DNA from: Castanea sativa
Lineage: Eukaryota > Streptophyta > Magnoliopsida > Fagales > Fagaceae
Reading direction: 5' to 3'
Length of the DNA: 64,000 nt
Assembly (NCBI RefSeq): GCF_040712315.1
Contig: NC_134013.1
Coordinates: forward strand, 90,464,001 to 90,528,000
Numbering within the stretch: the stretch's first letter is position 1; each line of letters begins with the position of its first letter. Both the position numbers and the translations under genes were made by a program. The notes beneath the pieces are model-generated. The model was not told the DNA's origin and made no database searches. It saw nothing but the letters and a program-made list of their open reading frames with translations. Shown piece after piece: positions 1 to 11,967 of the stretch.

Positions 1-249
1 TTTTGTAAATAATGTAACGTGTAATTGAAATTTATTTATAGTACTCTCTACAAATGGTTTATCCTCTATTGACTTGAATGTCTTAAAGAGAAATTAGAAA
101 GAAAAAAAACACAGAACTTTAATAACATAAAAAAAATGTAATTTTATTAAGAACCTACCAATATTACGTTGAGAAGGTGACATAATTGTCAATGAAGCAG
201 CTCTTTTTTTTTTTTTTTTTTCTGCACAAACCTCTCTTTCCAAATTATA

Positions 250-385
250 ACTGAAGTAGACTAAGTGGATCAAATGGATCGAATAGACTGGGACTGAAAT
301 GGACTAAAGTGAACTGAACTGGACTGAATGAGACCAAAGTGGACCAAATAGACTGACGTGTACTGAGATGGATCAAAATGCCATG
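250..385. repeat. degenerate ~10-bp minisatellite
   Basis: A run of imperfect decamers of the type tggactgaaa / tggaccaaat / agactgaagt fills this stretch. The period is about ten bases with many substitutions. No coding potential is visible. It lies downstream of the 3' end of the acyltransferase gene. Confidence 0.6.
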
Positions 386-640
386 CGGAACATTTATAGT
401 AATAATAACTTGCAATTGATAGACGGGAAAAATATGAATTTCTTTACATTTTTCAAATTTATTCTTTAAAGGAAGGAATTATTTACTGTTTCCGTAACAT
501 CCCAAAAAGCCATAAAATTATTAAAGAGCTTTCATTGTTTGTACATATATTTCAATGATTAAAGGCATTAGTCCAAGCACCCTCCCTTTTCTTCTAAAGA
601 GTAATCACTCATCAGCACTGCTTCTGGTGGTGTAATACAA

Positions 641-696
641 CTTATATAAAGATTAAAGAGCATTTTTTTTTTTCTTGATAGGCTCTTATATAAAGA
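641..696 (-). mobile_element. poly(A) micro-retroposon with 12-bp direct repeats
   Basis: The 12-mer cttatataaaga occurs at 641-652 and again at 685-696. The segment between them contains an oligo(T) run followed by cttgatag, which reads as CTATCAAG then poly(A) on the minus strand. This is the footprint expected of a very short poly(A)-tailed retroposon flanked by a target-site duplication. The segment between the repeats also holds non-poly(A) bases, so a plain tandem duplication is not fully excluded. Confidence 0.45.
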
Positions 697-1034
697 ACTT
701 TCTGCTGAATAGATGAGCGAATTTTCAACTTATAAATAATACTGTCTGCATTTATAGCGAGATGATTCCTTCTAGACATTTACAGGAGTTTTTATAGATA
801 TCAGGGCATGATTTACATGGGTTTAAACGAGTCCAGAGCTAGCATTTGATATCTCAGCTAGCTGGTTGCCTACTAGAGAGAAATATGATACAATGATGAA
901 TGATCCACTAGTGATTGCTGTCAATGAAATTATTTACATACTCCTGATTCTTGAAGCAAAATATCATAACTATGATTATCAAAAAAATGATGAAAAAGAC
1001 ATTTACGGGTATATAAAAACATAAATATTTTCCT

Positions 1035-3781
1035 TCAAGTTAGGGCCTCGTTTTCCTCTATCTGCTGTATACCTTCCTTAAAGGGACCAGACTCATGCAA
1101 GAGTTTCGTAACAAGCCTGACCTGCAAACAGAATAACTAATTAGATACTGTAAAATCATGCAAAGCATGTATGTAAGAATAAGAAATCTTCTATTTCAAC
1201 AAAAGAATACTTAAATCTTCTATGCAGACAAATATTATCAGCATTTTTCTTCCCTTATAGACAATTAATTTCACTGAAATTTCACTTCTCAGAAGAGAGA
1301 GGGGATTAGAGAAAAATTGAAATTAAATAACCTCCTATGGAGAAGAACGGCCGCTTAGATTTTTATGCATGTGACAGAAGAAACTACACCAGCACTCATG
1401 CACAAAAGCTACGCTATATGTATATGTAGTCTTACATCCACTATAAAAATCGTTGCCAGTTTGGAATATGCGTATCCATGTACCCAATTTCCTGATATTC
1501 AAACATCCTACGCTTAATGGTGTACATGCAATTGTTTCCATGCACAAATAAATTGGGCATAAGATGGAGCTCTGTTGCCTTGAAAGGATGAAATTCTCAT
1601 ACTGATGGCTGATTAATAATCCCTCATTTCTCAAAAAGAAGTTTCTGCCTAAAATACAGCAATATAACACTAATCACCTGAGTTGATTCGCGGACTAGAA
1701 AATCCTCTATGGCCTTCCTGAAACTTGTATTAATAAGGTAATGGCAGCTGTAAGTTGTCACAGGCATATAACCACGCTGAATCTTGTGCTCACCCTGAGC
1801 TCCTGCCTCAACTGTGTTCAAATTGAGTTCAATAGCTGCTTCTATTGCCTGTTATATCAAATCAAAGCACCCATAAGAAACAAAAGAATAATAAGCACTT
1901 CTTCGCAGGATGATGTTCCTTACACACTGGAATTCTTGGCATAATTAACTCCAAAAGAAATAATTTATAAATTCTAGGCACTCATGGTTGCCTGTAAGCT
2001 TGAGCTTTGTGATTAAGTGGGAAGAACAATCACCCTGGGCTCAAGGGTTCTAAAGTGCACTTTCACATTCATAGTTATTTTTTGTTTTTTGACATGTAAA
2101 TAGTTTTATTGAAACAAGAGCAAAGAGGAGTGCAGCCCTAATATGCAGGACGTGTAATATCATGTTCAGAGTTATAGCCTAACATTATCATAGATATAGC
2201 TGTTGTTTCAGAACATGGAAACTTTTATAGATTGTTCCTCTGGTTATAGAACTGAAGGTGAGGAGTTGAGAATTGTAAATTATTTAGGTTCAAAATTAGA
2301 CATAAACCTGGTAGTAGCATGCTTCAAAATGCAAACTTGGATAGTAAACTCGCGGCTGACATCCCCATAGCCGCCCAAATAAAGTATCTCCTCCTATAAG
2401 GTTAAGAGCTCCAGCAACAAATTCTTCCCCTTCTTCAGCAACAACAAGTAGTACCTGATCCCCCATCTTTGATCCCATATTGTGGAAGAACTCTCTTGTT
2501 AGATAAGGAGTACCCCACCTATGGATGAATCAACAACATATCAAAGATGAGCATCTCAAGATTTTCGTATAATTCAACAAATCTTTGACAAAATAAGGTA
2601 CAAAAAGCATATTAAAAATGGTTTTGTAAATTACATACTTTCACTAAAAAGCCAAAAAAGAGGGGCAAATGTTAAGGACCATACTTGTTATCGGTGGTGT
2701 TCCTGTAAAAATTATAGAAAGAATCCCAGTGCCTTGCCTGCCAACAGAACCATAAAATAATTAGGATAAGAAGTCCCAACTCTATGACACCAACAATTTT
2801 TCAACTATAATATCTGAATAGGAGAGAAATAAATGCAATTACTGTAAAAATGGCCACACCATTATCGATGGGAATCATTATGGAGAACTTGGAGCACCAG
2901 ATCATTTTGGCCTAAAGGGAAGCTTTTGTTGGATTTATCCATTTGGCACCACCTTAGTCTATGTTAGAGGAAGGTAATTTATAGAAGAAGCAAACCATAT
3001 GTAATTGCTTTACAAACTGTGCAACATTTTGCAATCTTTGGAGTTTTACCCAACAAATTATGAAGACGATGTATCCCATCTTTAAATGAGTATACATATA
3101 TACCGTTTGATAATTGAATAAAAACAAATTCATGTTTTTTTATTTCTTTGAATTCATGTATTAGGTAGTTTATGCTGAAGTCATCATTAAATTTTGGCTT
3201 ATTACAACATTTCTAAACAAAAGCCATACTACTATGGGTGAAAAGACATTGAAAACATTCCACAATTCAGAGAGGTAGATTGACACCATAGTTCACACAA
3301 AAAAGAAGAAGAAAAAAACTCTTTCTTGGATAAATTTTAGATTTTTAACCAAAAATATGCAAATTTATGTATACATGTCATTTTGAAATTTTATTTAACC
3401 ATATATAAATATTTGAGAAAATACAGGCAAAGCATATGTGAAGCAGGATAATTAAATATGCTTCAGACATAAGTTATCATACTCAAAACAGTAAAATGAC
3501 AATGAACAAAGCACATAATTACATAATAACTTGAAGTTATCCCTACTATCCATTACCTTTATCTCATAACCACGAAGCCGTTTCATAGTCAGATTTTGCA
3601 CAGAAATCTGCACCACAGGAAATTCAATGAGAAAACATGCAACTTGCATGTCCAAAAGCAAGTCAACTGATATCCTAGTCTAATCGACAGTATACCAAGT
3701 GAGAGGCAAAGGCAATCATTTTCAGTAAATTGGCATTGGCTTCTACTTGTATGTGTGCGTGTGTGTGCATGTGTGTGTGTG

Positions 3782-3829
<48 letters not shown>

Positions 3830-4783
3830 CTAAATTGTACAAAAACAAGAAACAAAGTATAAATGGGTTAAGATGCAGAAGAGGATTCATGACCAATATC
3901 CTACGTGGGCCCCAAATTCTGGATATTTCTTCCATTAGTTGTAGAAGACAACTAAATCTGCAGACACTATAACAATTTACATCTTTTGTCTGCTTTCAAT
4001 CCATGCTTTTATTTTCAGATTTTCGATTGATTCCTTAGAGTATCATAAAAAGTTTCCTTAAGTATTTTAGTGTTGTCTAAATTGATCATGTATCTTCATA
4101 CCATTCCAATCACATCCATGCACTCTTTTCTAGAGTCATCCTTGCCATCAATGTCCAATTCAAATGATTATTATCAAGATTCAACCTTGAAGCTAATCTT
4201 AACAAGCATTGATGACAGTCAATCAAATCAGTACAAACAAATCACCAGCTCCTCTTTTGCTTGAAGATGAATTTTCTCATGACCATTAAGTCTCTCATAA
4301 TATGTGTATGTATAAAAAAAATGTTTTGGAGGGACCAAACCAACCTTTTTGCGTTCCTGACGAATATTTTTTCTCTTACTTTGTTTCATGTCCATCAAAA
4401 ACTCATCAAAACTGCAGCACACAAGGAGATTCATTCATTTTATATTATTTGTGCATACAACACAGCAGAGAAAAAATAAATAAATACTGTATCATGCAGC
4501 AACTAATAAGTTGAGGCATTTCAGGGATTTACTACTGCAACTTGTTCTAATTATACAATGCTTATATTTATGTTGACATTTAAGAGTTGAAGAGCTAATA
4601 ATGTTATGCTTAAAAAATTCGCCCCTTCTGTGGTCAGGTATTTTTTTTGAAAATTTGACTTTAACCTTGAGGACAGAATAAATATGGAAGGACCAGAAAT
4701 CAGAAGGGATGGATTAACCCCAAATAATATAACAACAGAATATATGCTTAAAAATTCCAGGAAAACTCAACAAGCTGGAAACC

Positions 4784-4822
<39 letters not shown>

Positions 4823-7800
4823 AAAAAATTCATATGACTGATGCATCTTGCCTAAAAGGGTGGCCAAAATCATAAGGATTGCACAAATAAGCTCGGGAGT
4901 TGCTTGACCAGGGTCATGTAGGTCCACAATGTTGCTAATAGTGGACTAAATCAATGCAAGCAAGCCTAGACTTAATCATTAACTTCCTTGATGCTACCCT
5001 TGGTTGCATATATGAAGAAAATGACAATCACCACATAATCTTCAAGGGATGTGTCATGATGCAACAATGGAGTGCCATATAAAACTAATATAGACTATTA
5101 TTATAGTCTATTATAAAAGTCATGTTACCATGACAAAAAAAACTGTTTAGTATCACTCACTTCTTATAGTTACGATTTTTCCAGTGGTACTGCATTCCAA
5201 TCCTCTGCAGAAAACCTCCTTCCTTCAGTTTCTGCCACTCTTTTTCAGACGGGAAGGTAATATGCAATGATGAAAGCTGAGACTGTAAAAGATATAAGGT
5301 AACCTTAAGTGACCCAGCAGTCAATTCTTGTGTGTCATCATAAATGAATATAGAAACACCATAAGTGCTCTTTAGATTATCTAAAATATTGTACCAAAAA
5401 TAAAAAAAGATTATCTAAAATATTGAATCACAAGAACGTAGCCAATCTCCTGAATAAGGAAAAAGTAATAATCACAATATAACTAGAACAAGAGCCATAC
5501 TACAAATTAACTTAAAGCCTGCATTAAACAAATATTAAATACTATATTGGAAAACAAATCCTTTTATCAATAAAATGTGGAAGTGTGTTCTAAGACCAAA
5601 GATGGAAAATGCAGCTATAAGATTTCCTCACTTAAATATCAGATATTTTCCCCATCAGTTATCTTTTTCCACCCACTGTAAGTAGAGACCAATATCACAA
5701 GAAACCTTTACTCATCTCAGCACCACCTACAAAGCATTTCAGTTTCTTCTCTCCTAGCCGACTTAAACAATAACAAACACACACACACACAATTATAATT
5801 ATATATATATAAACGGAAAATGTTACACACATAGATAAGTAGCATACATATTTGTGTGTGTATACACTTAGGAAATACAAAGCACAAGAAGTATGTACAC
5901 AAAGAATTATTCAATTCATCTGTATGAGCTTTTTAGAAAACTACTAAGAAGATTCTATTCCTTGTGATGATTAATATGCAGTCAATACCTTTTTCCCAAT
6001 TTTTTCTTTTTCTGTATATATTATTGTTTAGTTTCTAAATTTCTAGGGGTCTAACATTGTAGCACTATAATATACATACTCCCATTAGACATGGTTCCAC
6101 AGGCACAAAGAAAATTCCACATAAGCCGCGCAATTGAATTTTACCCTCTTATTCTTCTTTGTTATTTTATTTAACTTTTTAAGTAAATGATTCATTGAAT
6201 ACGTGCAAAAGAGGCTTAAATTAATTTTCCCCCCCTCATATATGGAGTATATTTGCTTAAATCAAATCTTTTGTGAGCAGAGATCCCATATGCAGCCTGG
6301 TCCTGGCAAAGCCTCTAATTCTTAACAAGATATCTGAACTGAGCTACAACACTAGGTGCCTTGATGTAGTATAAGGTTGCTTCAGCACAAACTTTGGTAA
6401 TCATCAATCTCCAAAAGTTGAAAGAGTTTTAGTTGCAAAGCAGTTCACCATTCTCATTCTGACCTTCCTAAAACTCTACCTGTGCTTATTGTGGCTTGAC
6501 CAAGTGATATGTCAATTAACTTCATAAAGAGGCAAAAACGGAAACTAAAATTTCAATATCTACAAAGATATCTGACTAGAAATACAAACAATTGTTCATC
6601 AACAAAAATATGTGAGGGAAGTTCCCAAAAGGCACTTTAAGTAATGACAGTATATACACATCAAATTTGAGTTTTCATATGAAGATACTGTTTCCCTGAA
6701 TATTTAAGTTATATAAACATGTACAAGTACAGGTGCATCTTCAGCAGTACTAATCCAGAAAAGAGAGGAAACTGATGCCTGATTTAGACACAATATAATA
6801 TGTCAAGTCACATCATCTATCCCACATCGACACAAACAGGGGAATTTTCGGTTAACCCAATTAATAAAACATGTCTCCTTGTTTCGTACATTGACAGAGA
6901 AACAACAGCTGTAGTAAAAAATAAGTTTGGAATAGATAGATGAAAAAAATACAAACAGTAGGTATAGAAATAGCTTAACATAACAAACTAACACGTGAAA
7001 ATAAAGAACCATTTGATTCATCCAATACCTTGGCTGCCAGCTCCTTAAGAGCAGAGACCAGAACGTCAAAAACTTGATCCTTGAAAGAGGTATTGCGAAT
7101 TAAAATTCTTGGACCAGTTACTGGAGTAAAAGGTACACAACACTGCAACTTTGGATAATATCTTGCCCCAAAATTGTAGTATGCATCGGCCCAAGAATGA
7201 TCAAAAACAAATTCACCATAGGAATGGCTGCAAATGTAAATGAAACAATATTATCAGCAGGGACGAGATAAAATTTAAGCATTTTACGGAATTGTAAAAG
7301 AAAGTACATGAAAACTTTCTGTGTGGACAACATAGCAGATGGTAAACCTTTTAAGATAGAGTGGAACAACACCTAAAATATTGTCACATTCATCCTTCAC
7401 AATCATGTGGCGTGGCATCCATCCTGTTTCCTGAAAGTAAAATTAGCAAATAATTGATTTACCACAGGAATTTTCATCTTCATTCACATCAATGCACGAC
7501 CTCACCTCCACCTTGCTCTTACAAGAGGAGCAAGTCCCATTTGCTAATCAAAAAAAGGAGCAAGTCCCATTTGAGCTAGAGCTCATTGGCCCTGATGATC
7601 CCAGACCCATTGATGTTTACTGGGAAAGTTACGATTTCTCATAAAGTTTCCAAGTGGGAATGATTTGTTTTGAACATGAAATGTGTAGGTGTAGCACCAT
7701 GGATCAATCAGGGATCCACAAAAGTGCGTAAATTGAACAAAAGATTCATTTATGCTCACAGAAATTATAGATAGTGATTATTTAGGCCCAGAATTTTATG

Positions 7801-8854
7801 TATTATATTTGAGGTAGACAACCTTTCCACCAATAAATACTACAATGTTCGTTAAGGAAGTAAATATTGGAGCAATTCTTAATGAAAAGTGGAAAGTCGA
7901 AGAAAGCAGAACTGATTACTTGGAGTAATAGTGTAATACTCATGGCAAAGCCTCTATTATACTCTTTAGCAAAATAAAAGATCAGAGGACATTCATTTTC
8001 TAGTGCTAGATAAGCTAAAAAGCGAGATACTAAAATGGCACCAGGAGAAATGGAGAACATTACAAATTATAGAGGTCAAGTGTGAAGTAATGATTCCTAA
8101 CCTTCACTGCACAATTAGACTCCTCTAAGCTCGAAAGAAATCCATGTGTAAGAAATGGATTATATTTTTCAGGACCTGTGGCATCCAAAGCGCACGCATC
8201 CCAGTCATTAGGTGAAACCTCTAAGATTGAAGAAACAACTGAAACTGATATCCTTTTAGGTTTCACTTCATTTGCTGAAATGTCCTGAATTGAGAATCAG
8301 TACAATGCTATTAGCTACAGCAACTAAAAACAACAAACAGATAAATATGCAATAAACAATCCAGAGGGAGGAGGGAGGGGGGGGGGGGGACCTCTGGCGT
8401 TGATCCTGTCAAAGTGAAATCTCCAAGTGAAAAGTCCACTTCCTGTGGTGGTGCTACAGACTTCCTAGATCCCCAAAATAGTGCACTAATTCTAGGCACC
8501 TGAACTGAGGTTCCTGTTATATGCCTACATTGTGCTTTTCCCTACAAAGTCAACAGGAAAAAAAAAAAAAAAAAAAAAAATTTTTTTTCAGTTCATCTAT
8601 CAGTTTAAGCCCAATTTGTGAAAAGTAAACATTGAGTGAAACTTGAAACACATCTCAACCCTCTTCTTGTCATGGCCCTGATTGAACCACCAAGCAATAG
8701 TCAGAACAAAAGGAATATCATTTTTCTTTGTCTAGACTATTCCTAATTCTCCATATTTAAAAGATAATTTTTTTTTTCTTCAAAAAGCAAACTATCCAAT
8801 TCATTGTACCATTATTCCTAAACATAGCAAGTAATCATAACATGGTCCCCAGAG

Positions 8855-8885
<31 letters not shown>

Positions 8886-9144
8886 AGAAGGAAAAAAGAG
8901 GTGTATAAGTCCAAAATAGATGACAATAACCAATACCCATATCATAAAATGATTTTTTAAGAAAGTTTGAGAACCAAATCCAACCAAATAATCACTTTTC
9001 ACACAACTTTAGAACACCAGTTGGTGTAAACACAGCAATATGTAAACTCACAGACCCAGAGAGAGAGAGAGAGTTGCTTACGAAATTAGATGGGAATTGG
9101 CCTAGAAAAGGAGAAGTCTTGCAGTAGCTCACTGCTACTGCCAT
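1035..9144 (-). CDS. FemAB/GNAT-like acyltransferase (DUF482 family), probably plastidial
   Basis: Twelve coding exons on the minus strand: 9144-9082, 8541-8392, 8284-8102, 7430-7348, 7227-7029, 5282-5161, 4411-4345, 3607-3557, 2737-2685, 2518-2308, 1848-1678 and 1121-1035 (stop TGA). All introns are GT-AG, and phases close to one frame of about 479 residues. The product begins MAVAVSYCKTSPF, a Ser/basic N-terminus compatible with a chloroplast transit peptide. Diagnostic family segments are SVVSSILEVSPNDWD, NPFLTHGFLSSLEESN, YGEFVFDHSWADAYY, RIGMQYHWKN, RKNIRQERKK, FVAGALNLIGG, LWGCQPRVYYPSLHFEACYY and NTVEAGAQGEHKIQRGY. These match the FemAB-like (PF04339, formerly DUF482) acyl-CoA N-acyltransferase family found in bacteria and plastid-containing eukaryotes; its substrate in plants is not known to me. 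Exon 2 ends at a poor donor (GTCCCC beside a C-run), so that boundary is the weakest. No frameshift or stop was found. Confidence 0.9.
3749..3828. repeat. compound (TG)n(TA)n(GA)n microsatellite
   Basis: Consecutive tg, ta and ga dinucleotide runs lie in the intron between exons 7 and 8 of the minus-strand acyltransferase gene. Open frames across it are artefacts of the repeat. Confidence 0.95.
4788..4819. repeat. (GA)n microsatellite
   Basis: An uninterrupted run of GA dinucleotides in the intron between exons 6 and 7 of the acyltransferase gene. Confidence 0.95.
5374..5425 (+). mobile_element. poly(A) micro-retroposon with 18-bp direct repeats
   Basis: The 18-mer agattatctaaaatattg is present at 5374-5391 and again, without mismatch, at 5408-5425. 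Between them lie 16 bases, TACC followed by an A-rich tail. It sits in an intron of the acyltransferase gene. The structure fits a retroposed insertion reduced to almost only its tail, flanked by a target-site duplication. Confidence 0.65.
7527..7573 (+). mobile_element. poly(A) micro-retroposon with 17-bp direct repeats
   Basis: The 17-mer ggagcaagtcccatttg is repeated perfectly at 7527-7543 and 7557-7573. The 13 bases between are CTAATC followed by seven A. It lies just upstream of exon 4 (in transcript order) in an intron of the acyltransferase gene. The length of the perfect repeat and the A-tail adjoining the second copy indicate target-primed insertion rather than chance. Confidence 0.7.
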
Positions 9145-9556
9145 GGCCACCACTCTTTCTCTCTCTCACACACGCACTATGGAGACACACTCAGACTCTC
9201 TCTTCAAATTGCATGCAACGTGGCAAACTCTAATGCCAGGTCTTATTTTGATAGATATAATATAATATTGTGGCGACGATTTTTAAGGTCGTTAAAACAA
9301 TCTCTCTTTTTGACTTAACAATCACTCGTAGTAACGACCAATGTACATCCCGTTAAGAAAGTCCGTTATTAGATCGCTATCTTCGCCGTAATAAGTTACA
9401 AGAGAATTAGGGCCATTTATTTTCCATCTCAAACTCACATTTTTATATTTTAAACAACATTACACATATTTTTATACATTTTTTCACACACGTATTTCAA
9501 AAAACTACAAAAATCTCATCTCAAACTACTCTACCTAACACCCCTTAATTTGCACT

Positions 9557-9768
9557 CGGTGTCCATTTGAATAGTTTATTTTTTGCTAGCTTATGTTACT
9601 ATTTAACTTATTTTTGCTATTATTTATGAGCTTTACTACACTTTTTAGTATTATTTATGAGTCTCACTGTACTACTTCCGCTAATTTTTACCTTTATTTT
9701 CAGTACTTTCAACAAAAAGTTTTCAATTTCAGCAAAATAAGTAGATCCTAAACAGATCCTCAATTTCA
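9557..9768 (-). mobile_element. MITE-like element, family A (copy 1)
   Basis: About 210 bp whose reverse complement aligns with 29754-29953 and 59898-60078. Shared blocks are cttattttgctgaaa near one end, gtactgtaaataaag in the middle, two cccatgaatagtac-type motifs, and aaataagttaaatagtaa near the other end. There is no coding capacity. It is a short non-autonomous DNA element by repetition and length; terminal duplications are not clear here. Confidence 0.55.
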
Positions 9769-9959
9769 CTTTCGCTTACAAGTGTTTTAAGTCAATATTT
9801 TATAGTTCAGTATATTGTTTACACATGTCGTACAAGTGCACTCAATTTCACTTTGGCATGTTTAGTCCACATATATTTTATAGTTCTGTATATTGTTTAC
9901 GCAATTTGTGTATAAGTGTACAAAACTCTTACTTTTGATGAGTATGAAAGAAACCATAA

Positions 9960-10045
9960 AGAGTTTTACCTACAATTTATAGGACGGGTTAATTCCTACC
10001 CTGGGCTCAAACCCGCGACCAAGACTTGCTATCATACCAATACTG
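9960..10045. other. tRNA/SINE-like relic
   Basis: The reverse complement contains GCGGGTTTGAGCCCAGGG, resembling a polymerase III B box, of the kind found in decayed tRNA-derived SINEs. No complete tRNA cloverleaf could be drawn. Weak evidence. Confidence 0.25.
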
Positions 10046-10209
10046 CCTCTTCTTTACACAAATTGCAAAATGAAAAATTATGATTTAGAGGAAATTAAGA
10101 TGAAAAAATATAGATAAATATTCTCGAACTTTTAGAGTCCTAGGGAGTATGAATAAAATCCTCTACTCCATTTTGAGTATTCAAATATATTCCTTTAATC
10201 ATAACTTAG

Positions 10210-10984
10210 TGTGGGGGGGTAAAAAAGCTATTGAATAAACAATTGGGCTTTGGGCCTGGTCGGTTGATACTAGTTTGTTTTTGTCAAGGGGCCACTAGGC
10301 TCACGAATCAGCCTACACTGCAGAGGTCCGAGGAGTTGTCCGAGGATGAATGTCTCCTCAGACAGTCCCGGCGATGACCCTGGGACTTGCCCATAAAATT
10401 AAAGGCAGAATTCTGGAGAAAGCTAATGGGTAAGAGGGTGATTCAGGCACCCTCTAGAAGTAAGGACGTGAGAGAAATATCTAAAAAAAAGGTTGTAACC
10501 CCCACATTAAAGATCCTGCACCTACCTCCTTGGCCGCAGTAATGGGGAGATGACCTCTGAACAGTAGAATTCAGCCTTCCTGTTATAGTTTGAAGACTTC
10601 AAGAAGGTGGCGGATGTGACAGGTATCTAAAGGGAGGATCTGTATGACACGTGGAGGATCTAATGAAGAAGAAGTATATAAGGAGGCAAAAGGAGAAAGA
10701 GAGGGGGACTGGCACTTTCTGCTAAAAAAAAAGGAACCAAGGATTGTAAACTTGGGCCTGAAAAGAGAATATTTATACGAATCATCCTCGGCTTACGTCC
10801 AAGGAGATCTATTTGTTATATTTGTTCATCATTTGCACAGATTGTAACATTCTAGTCTATTAATCGAGCTTCCAACATCTCAAACCTAGACTTCAAATCC
10901 ATACTCTACAAACTTTATTGTATAAGGCTCATTGGGCCTGAGCCCAACTTCGTTTTTGGGTCCGGGTGCATTTGTGCACTTACA
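10210..10984 (+). mobile_element. solo LTR with perfect 5-bp target duplication (Gypsy-like)
   Basis: The segment starts TGTGGGGGG, ends CACTTACA, and is flanked on both sides by cttag (10205-10209 and 10985-10989). It is distinctly more GC-rich than its surroundings. It contains a TATA-like tatataagg near 10675 followed by a transcribed-leader-like stretch, giving plus orientation. No primer-binding site, gag or pol follows, so it is a solo LTR left by recombination between the two LTRs. Gypsy affiliation is inferred from general composition only. Confidence 0.75.
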
Positions 10985-11231
10985 CTTAGTACTCTATATT
11001 ATTTTTTGTTTTTTTTTTTCGTATAAAATAATTAAAGTTTAAAATATAAAAAAAAATTACATAAAACATATATCAATTGATGGAGGCCTAGAGCATAAAA
11101 TGAAATACTAAAAGAGTGAAGCATAAGGAATCATGAACACCTAGCCCATCATGCAAAAAATAATTCAAATTTAGTAATTTGGATGAAGTGCCAAGCTTCC
11201 TAGATCACCAGATGCTTGTTGATGTAACTTC

Positions 11232-11967
11232 TGTTGGAGTATGTGTGTTTCAAACTCTTAAACTATGCTTGTGTCCCACATTGGTTAAAGATGAGTTCTC
11301 ATGTAGGTTTATAAAGCATAGAACCTCTTAAGTGGTAGATTGAAAGAAAATGGGCTAAGGGTTGGAGTTAGGCATGGGTTGGACTTAAGCTTGTCTCCAT
11401 CTCTCTTGGGCCTCATTCATTTTCCCTTTCTTTTGTTTTAGCCCATTTTAGTTCTGCCTGTTGGACATTAATTATACAGCCCATTGGGACATTTATTGTG
11501 CTGCCCATTGGTGCAGCCCAACCCTCCCATCAAATAGTTTATAAACCCTATAAAACACACTATTCAATACATATATTTTCTCATCTTCTCCAGCCGTAGC
11601 TCTCTGCCTCTCTGTTCTGTTCTTTTTTTTTGGCTGCACAGAAATTTTTAGCACAAAATTTTTAGCTTCATTTTTCTTAAGGAAAAGAAAGGCAAGTAAG
11701 GTTGTTTCTAGTTCTTCTTGCTTGAGTGTGTGATCAACTTAAAGAAATTACTATAGTCTAATCTTGGGGGGTTGTTCGGCCAAGAGAATCATTCACACCG
11801 AGTTCTACTTCGGGTGGCACAAATCAACCTTTAAAGACAATGCATTTTGCGTGATTCTATAGTTTGTGAGATCTTTCTAACTCTATCTATTTATTTTTGT
11901 CATTGCTAAATTTTTAGGATTTGTATTGTTGAATCAAAACTTGTTTATTTAGCCATATTTTCCAACA
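11232..11967 (+). mobile_element. solo LTR (Copia-like)
   Basis: It begins TGTTGGAGTATG and ends TCCAACA, the inverted TGTTGG/CCAACA ends typical of Ty1/Copia LTRs. The leader contains gtcccacattggtt, a motif I associate with plant Copia LTRs, and a ctataaaaca TATA-like site near 11548. Flanking pentamers are acttc (11227-11231) and actcc (11968-11972), a target duplication with one mismatch. No internal retroelement genes follow. Confidence 0.7.

Noticed and set aside
8366..8390. G-quadruplex call on the G-run
   Set aside because: It is essentially one homopolymer tract plus short ggag repeats; listed only for its effect on the adjacent splice donor.
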